Origin: Syntrophomonadaceae bacterium
GTDB taxonomy: Bacteria; Bacillota; Syntrophomonadia; Syntrophomonadales; Syntrophomonadaceae
DNA length: 8,650 nucleotides
Direction: 5' to 3'
NCBI GenBank assembly: GCA_012522705.1
Contig: JAAYJY010000101.1
Coordinates: forward strand, 1-8,650
The notes under the pieces: generated by a model
The model's input: only the letters and a program-made list of their open reading frames with translations
Told to the model about the DNA's origin: nothing
The model's database searches: none
Translations under genes and position numbers: made by a program
Shown: positions 5,456 through 8,650 of the stretch, piece by piece
How positions within the stretch are numbered: position 1 is the first letter of the stretch
How the letters are laid out: each line of letters opens with the position of its first letter

Positions 5456-8400
5456 TCTCTGACTCCCCCTTGCCACCAGTTAGTAGTCCAGCCGCCTTCT
5501 TCTCCCCGCAGCGGATCAAAGGTATTTAGAGCCTCGCCGCCGTCCCCATGGCCGCTTAAGATCTTTCTGTCGATAGCTTCAGCTATTTCCCGCGGTGCTT
5601 GGGCCCCTGGCGCCGCGCCGTCAGGAACCTGGTTGGAAAGTCCTGAATAATCCCAACCCACATGTTCGGGATGCTGAGTTGCCCCCAGAGATTGCAATTC
5701 CCGATTGATCTGCTCATTCATCCGCGGCGAGACCGGTTTTCCATTTACCGCATCAACAATGGCAAAGGTATCATGGTCCCCGCAATAGGGCTTCATGGTC
5801 TGCTTATTGTAGATTATGCCGGTCTTCTGATCCCAGACGATTATGCCCTTTTTCTCCAGATGCTGAAGTTTCGCGGCCTGGTCAGTGAATTCGGTCATCC
5901 TCTGGCCATGGCGTTTTTGCAGATTGGTCCAATGCGCATCTGTCATAGCGGCCGGTTTGGTGGCTGGCAGCGGATCGGGCCGGCGGCAGCCGACTGTGCC
6001 TATGTTCTCTTTGGGATAGCCCAGCTCCACGTCCAGCTGATTTATGGTTTTGGATTTGATCATCTCTGGTTTGGGATGGGCCCGGCCGGTTTCCAGCCAG
6101 GCTCTTGAATCCGGATTGGTTGGTCTCATATGAGCTTTCACCCCATATTTATCACAGACCGACCGGATAGCCTTCTGGTCACGAACCGGCATACCTCTTA
6201 AATCAGGGGGCAGACCCGCTTCTTTGAAGCTGCTCTTATCGATCTTCAGTCCTGGGGTATCGGCGGTGACAACGGGACCACGGGAGGTTTTAATTGCATC
6301 AGCCGATTTGCCCGCTGCTTGGGTAGTCTTGCCCGCCGCCTGGGTAGTTTTGCTCGCTGCTTGGGTAGTCTTACCCGCCGCTTGGGTAGTCTTGCCCGCC
6401 GCTTGGGTGGTTTTGCTCGCTGCCTGGGTAGTATTGGATGCTGTCCGTACGCCGGTTGCTGCTGCTCTCCCACCTGCTTTGACCCCTTGTTTTCCTGACG
6501 CTTGCTTTATAAACCTCCCTGCAGCCTGATCGCCGCCAATATCGACCAAGCGTCTGTTGATCTGATTTAACGCCGATTCGGCTGATTCTTTACTGATAAG
6601 TCCCAGTTTGCGGCTCAATTGCTGATTCAAGGCACTGCCTTTGAGCAGCGCCGTCTCGAGAAAATCGGCCGCCTTATTGGTAAACGCCGGAAACCTCTCC
6701 AGCATTGATTTGTTTAAGGCACCCATGCCTTTGCCAGCCAGCCATCCCATTTGTTCTCCCAGTACATATGTTCCCATCGCTCTGGAAACGGCTCTGAAAT
6801 CTGACCCGCCTTTATCGATCTCATCCTTGATGTGGGACAACGCTTCGGCTGCTGTTAACCCGACGTTCATGATCTTTCCGGGAACTCCTCCGGTAGCGGC
6901 TGTTATTATCAGCTTGGCTGCCATGCCTTTCCATGATATGCTGCCATCTGCTTTTTCTCCGGTTACCACCTCTTTGGCAGTGGCCAGATTGGCCTCTAAA
7001 GCATAGCCCATGGTATCTATCCAATCTTCTTCTTTTCGAAATCCCGAATCCCCAGCACTTCTGCCTTCGATCCGGTTACCGATAATTTTCCTGAGTTGCT
7101 CCATCCTGTCTTTATTGACTTCTTTTCCGGCCAGCATATCATCTTTCAGTCCCTGGATGGCCTTGTCAACATCACCCGGCCCGCCCGGAGTTCCGATCCC
7201 ATATTTGTCAGCCGCTTTTTGCATCTGCTCCAGCTGGCGCCAATCTTCCAGGTTTTTGTCTATGGCTTTGCTGGTGGCATCTTCGCGAGCCGCCATCTTT
7301 TCCAAATCAATGGCAGCCCGGCGTTTGTCCTCCGCAATATCACGCTGCCAGGATTCAAAGCGGCTGGGATCGAATTCATTTCCAGACTCGGTATTGACCC
7401 ATTTCCCGGTAACTGCATTGAACTCTACTTCATAAGGCTGCCCATCCCCCGCTCCTACCAGGACCTGTCGTTCCCCATGCCGGGGTCCTGTATACCCTGA
7501 TTCATATTCAAAGGAGGAGGTGACCCCCGTTTCCGGATCCGTATAATCAAAAGTGTCACTTGGCTGGGTGTCCGGGATTTGATCCCCGGGGAACCTCTCC
7601 TCCGGTTCCGCTCCCGGCCAGTCGCTCTGGGGAATATCCTCCTCCGGTATGGACATCCCCGAGCCGTCCTGCCCTCCCGGAACTGTCGGAGCATCCTGAT
7701 CTATCCCATGATTTTCAAGTGTGTTCATGGGATCTTCAGGGCCGATGACACCGCTGTCCTTCGGTGTGGGTACAGCCGGCTTTACCGGTTGCGGCGCCGG
7801 GATCTCATCATCCCAGGGCTTGGCGCCGTATTTTTCCACGGTCCGATGATAAGGTTCTCCCAAGGGCGGTTTGGTTGGCTTCCATGTATCCGCCAGATTT
7901 CTGCCGCCGATCACATTTCCATTGGCATCCAGCTCCACTTCGACACTGGCGATTACCTCTCTATCCTGGGCAAATGGATTTGTATTTCCTACTACGGTGA
8001 CATCAAAAGGACTATCCTTGTAGGGATTCTCACTCCAGTGCCGGCCACTGCGGTCATAGCCACTGGCATTATAACCACTCCAGTGATAGCCATCCTTGCC
8101 GTATCCTTGTTTGTCATAGCCCCAGGGGTCACGGCCGCTGCGGTTATAGCCTTCATAATTGAAACCCTCCCGGTCATAGCCGTCCCGGTCATAGCCGTGT
8201 TCATTAAAGCCCTTTTTATCATAACCATCGGCATCATAACCTTCCTGGGACTGGCCTTCCCGGTTGTAACCATCCCGGTCATAACCTTGCGCATCGTAAC
8301 CGTTCTTATCATAACCGTCACGGTCCCAGCCGTTGCTGTCAACTCCCTGACGATCATACCCTTCCCGGTCCCAGCCACCCCGGTTGAAACCCTCTTTATC

Positions 8401-8650
8401 GAAACCTTGTTTGTCATACCCTTTGGCATCAAAGCCGCTGTGATTGAATCCCTGGCGGTCATAGCCATTTACATCGTAGCCTTGCCGATCAAAACCTTCC
8501 GAGTCAAATCCATTACGTCCGAAGCCTTCCTTGTCAAAGCCCTGGGCGTCGAACCCATCCTTATCGAAGCCTTCCTTGTCAAAGCCCTGGGCGTCGAACC
8601 CATCCTTATCGAAGCCTTCCTTATCGAAGCCCTGGGCGTCGAACCCATCC
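5452..8650 (-). CDS. Giant repeat protein with C-terminal CyaA/ExoY-like domain (5' end beyond window)
   Basis: The frame is open from the window edge to TGA at 5454-5452, giving 1065 visible residues; the true start is outside. Counting from the edge: pentapeptides G-[FY]-[DN]-x-x (2-206), a Pro/acidic linker (about 255-375), a charged, probably coiled-coil region (about 427-532), a hydrophobic stretch (about 572-602), a Gly/Ala-rich stretch (about 624-647), six TTQAA[GS]K heptads (740-781), the cyclase-like domain (about 819-1005) and a Gly/Trp-rich tail. A GTG at 7938 could be mistaken for the start, but no ribosome binding site supports it and the repeats run through it in frame. The architecture resembles polymorphic toxins, in which a long variable stalk carries a C-terminal enzymatic tip. 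Export route, signal and full length cannot be seen. The next gene starts in an ATGA overlap. The open frame and repeats are certain; the toxin role is inferred. Confidence 0.9.
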   Translation of the reverse strand, partial: DGFDAQGFDKEGFDKDGFDAQGFDKEGFDKDGFDAQGFDKEGFGRNGFDSEGFDRQGYDVNGYDRQGFNHSGFDAKGYDKQGFDKEGFNRGGWDREGYDRQGVDSNGWDRDGYDKNGYDAQGYDRDGYNREGQSQEGYDADGYDKKGFNEHGYDRDGYDREGFNYEGYNRSGRDPWGYDKQGYGKDGYHWSGYNASGYDRSGRHWSENPYKDSPFDVTVVGNTNPFAQDREVIASVEVELDANGNVIGGRNLADTWKPTKPPLGEPYHRTVEKYGAKPWDDEIPAPQPVKPAVPTPKDSGVIGPEDPMNTLENHGIDQDAPTVPGGQDGSGMSIPEEDIPQSDWPGAEPEERFPGDQIPDTQPSDTFDYTDPETGVTSSFEYESGYTGPRHGERQVLVGAGDGQPYEVEFNAVTGKWVNTESGNEFDPSRFESWQRDIAEDKRRAAIDLEKMAAREDATSKAIDKNLEDWRQLEQMQKAADKYGIGTPGGPGDVDKAIQGLKDDMLAGKEVNKDRMEQLRKIIGNRIEGRSAGDSGFRKEEDWIDTMGYALEANLATAKEVVTGEKADGSISWKGMAAKLIITAATGGVPGKIMNVGLTAAEALSHIKDEIDKGGSDFRAVSRAMGTYVLGEQMGWLAGKGMGALNKSMLERFPAFTNKAADFLETALLKGSALNQQLSRKLGLISKESAESALNQINRRLVDIGGDQAAGRFIKQASGKQGVKAGGRAAATGVRTASNTTQAASKTTQAAGKTTQAAGKTTQAASKTTQAAGKTTQAAGKSADAIKTSRGPVVTADTPGLKIDKSSFKEAGLPPDLRGMPVRDQKAIRSVCDKYGVKAHMRPTNPDSRAWLETGRAHPKPEMIKSKTINQLDVELGYPKENIGTVGCRRPDPLPATKPAAMTDAHWTNLQKRHGQRMTEFTDQAAKLQHLEKKGIIVWDQKTGIIYNKQTMKPYCGDHDTFAIVDAVNGKPVSPRMNEQINRELQSLGATQHPEHVGWDYSGLSNQVPDGAAPGAQAPREIAEAIDRKILSGHGDGGEALNTFDPLRGEEGGWTTNWWQGGVRE
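5635..6195 (-). other. CyaA/ExoY/edema-factor-like nucleotidyl cyclase domain (divergent)
   Basis: Visible residues about 819-1005 follow the motif order of the Bordetella CyaA, Bacillus edema factor and ExoY cyclases. A GMPVRDQKAIRSV helix leads to MRPTNPDSRAWLETGRAHPK, comparable with FRLVNPHSTSLIAEGVATK of CyaA as I recall it. This matches R842 to the CyaA ATP-site arginine R41. K860 and K867 keep the seven-residue spacing of CyaA K58 and K65. GDHDTFAI supplies D958 and D960 where CyaA has the metal-binding D188 and D190. QH at 992-993 matches the QH of QHGTE (H298). Differences: the SSDW after the second lysine and the NN after QHGTE are absent, K865 replaces the catalytic-region histidine, and D958 to H993 is 35 residues against about 110, so the helical insert is missing. 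A compact, possibly altered or inactive relative is likely. Confidence 0.65.
6307..6432 (-). repeat. Six 21-bp repeats encoding TTQAA[GS]K
   Basis: Six consecutive 21-bp units encode TTQAASK, TTQAAGK, TTQAAGK, TTQAASK, TTQAAGK, TTQAAGK (visible residues 740-781). The S-G-G order repeats twice, suggesting that the array grew by duplicating a 63-bp block. The region is basic, helix-prone and small-residue rich, and sits about 40 residues before the cyclase-like domain. A flexible tether or spacer is the simplest reading. Confidence 0.95.
8032..8650 (-). repeat. 15-bp tandem array encoding at least 41 G-[FYW]-[DN]-x-x pentapeptides
   Basis: Forty-one consecutive pentapeptides are visible between 8646 and 8032 without a gap, and the array continues past the window edge. 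Position 1 is always Gly, position 2 is mostly Phe or Tyr (sometimes Trp), position 3 Asp or Asn, and positions 4-5 are charged or polar (KD, KE, AQ, RD, RQ). Units such as GFDKDGFDAQ carry DxDG words like those of calcium-binding loops. Units near the window edge are Phe-rich and almost identical; those towards 8032 are Tyr-rich and degenerate (GRDPW, GYHWS, GRHWS). It is not the A(D/N)Lxx pentapeptide family, nor the longer Rhs/YD repeat. Role unknown; a structural or ion-binding stalk is plausible. Confidence 0.95.
8521..8650 (-). repeat. 45-bp higher-order repeat within the pentapeptide array
   Basis: Bases 8521-8565 and 8566-8610 are identical, and 8611-8650 matches the same unit at all but two positions before the window ends. 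Each unit encodes GFDKD, GFDAQ, GFDKE. Near-perfect nucleotide identity points to recent tandem duplication at this end of the array. Confidence 0.95.

Noticed and set aside
6224..6529. Plus-strand open frame with LPAAWVV repeats
   Set aside because: It is the antisense reading of the TTQAA[GS]K heptads.
7936..7938. GTG as the start of an 828-residue protein
   Set aside because: The frame stays open upstream through the whole repeat array to the window edge, and no ribosome binding site precedes this codon.
7992..8468. Minus-strand open frame of 158 residues, Met/Thr-rich
   Set aside because: It is an alternative-frame shadow of the 15-bp array, which keeps other frames open; it has no ribosome binding site.
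8032..8650. Regular short repeats that could suggest a CRISPR array
   Set aside because: The period is 15 bp with no unique spacers, and the repeats are in frame and coding.
8032..8650. Rhs/YD repeat (PF05593) or A(D/N)Lxx pentapeptide family
   Set aside because: The YD..G words are similar, but the period is strictly five residues rather than about 20, and the A(D/N)Lxx consensus is absent.
1..8650. tRNA, rRNA, insertion sequence or attachment site
   Set aside because: I found no cloverleaf, rRNA-like segment, transposase motif or terminal inverted repeats.

Overview
The window carries a one-directional gene block: every supported gene is on the minus strand, so transcription runs from high to low coordinates. 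Strong AAGGAGG-type ribosome binding sites, tight gene spacing, a LemA gene, zinc-ribbon membrane proteins and moderate GC content suggest a Gram-positive, probably clostridial, Firmicutes chromosome. This is inference; no taxonomic marker is present.

Region 1 (8650 to 5452) is the 3' part of a very large gene whose start lies beyond the window edge. The visible 1065 residues comprise at least 41 tandem pentapeptides of the form G-[FY]-[DN]-x-x, a Pro/acidic linker, a charged helical region, a Gly/Ala-rich region, six TTQAA[GS]K heptads, and a C-terminal domain. In that domain I recognise the motif order of the CyaA/ExoY/edema-factor nucleotidyl cyclase toxins: an RPTNP segment, two lysines seven residues apart, a DHDTFAI motif and a late QH. 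The layout resembles a polymorphic toxin, with a long repetitive stalk and a C-terminal catalytic tip.

Region 2 (5455 to 3522) holds two soluble proteins of unrecognised family. The first starts in an ATGA overlap with the toxin-like gene, making it the best candidate for a cognate immunity or accessory protein. The second ends in a CxxC-x10-CxxC zinc ribbon. A weak hairpin with a T-run follows it.

Region 3 (about 3440 to 898) looks like a second transcription unit. It has a candidate promoter and a 14-bp perfect palindrome. Next comes a membrane-anchored protein with an N-terminal zinc ribbon and an extracytoplasmic domain, then a four-helix membrane protein whose C-terminal PH-like domain is cut by an in-frame TAA at 1240-1242. 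The remainder of that domain continues in the same frame to 898.

Region 4 (897 to 1) starts with 299 bp of non-coding DNA containing two different short tandem direct repeats. It is followed by lemA and the first nine codons of another gene.

Working picture (inference): an exported or surface effector-like protein with an ExoY-like tip is co-expressed with soluble partners, next to zinc-ribbon and PH-like membrane proteins and LemA, which may form an envelope-associated module.
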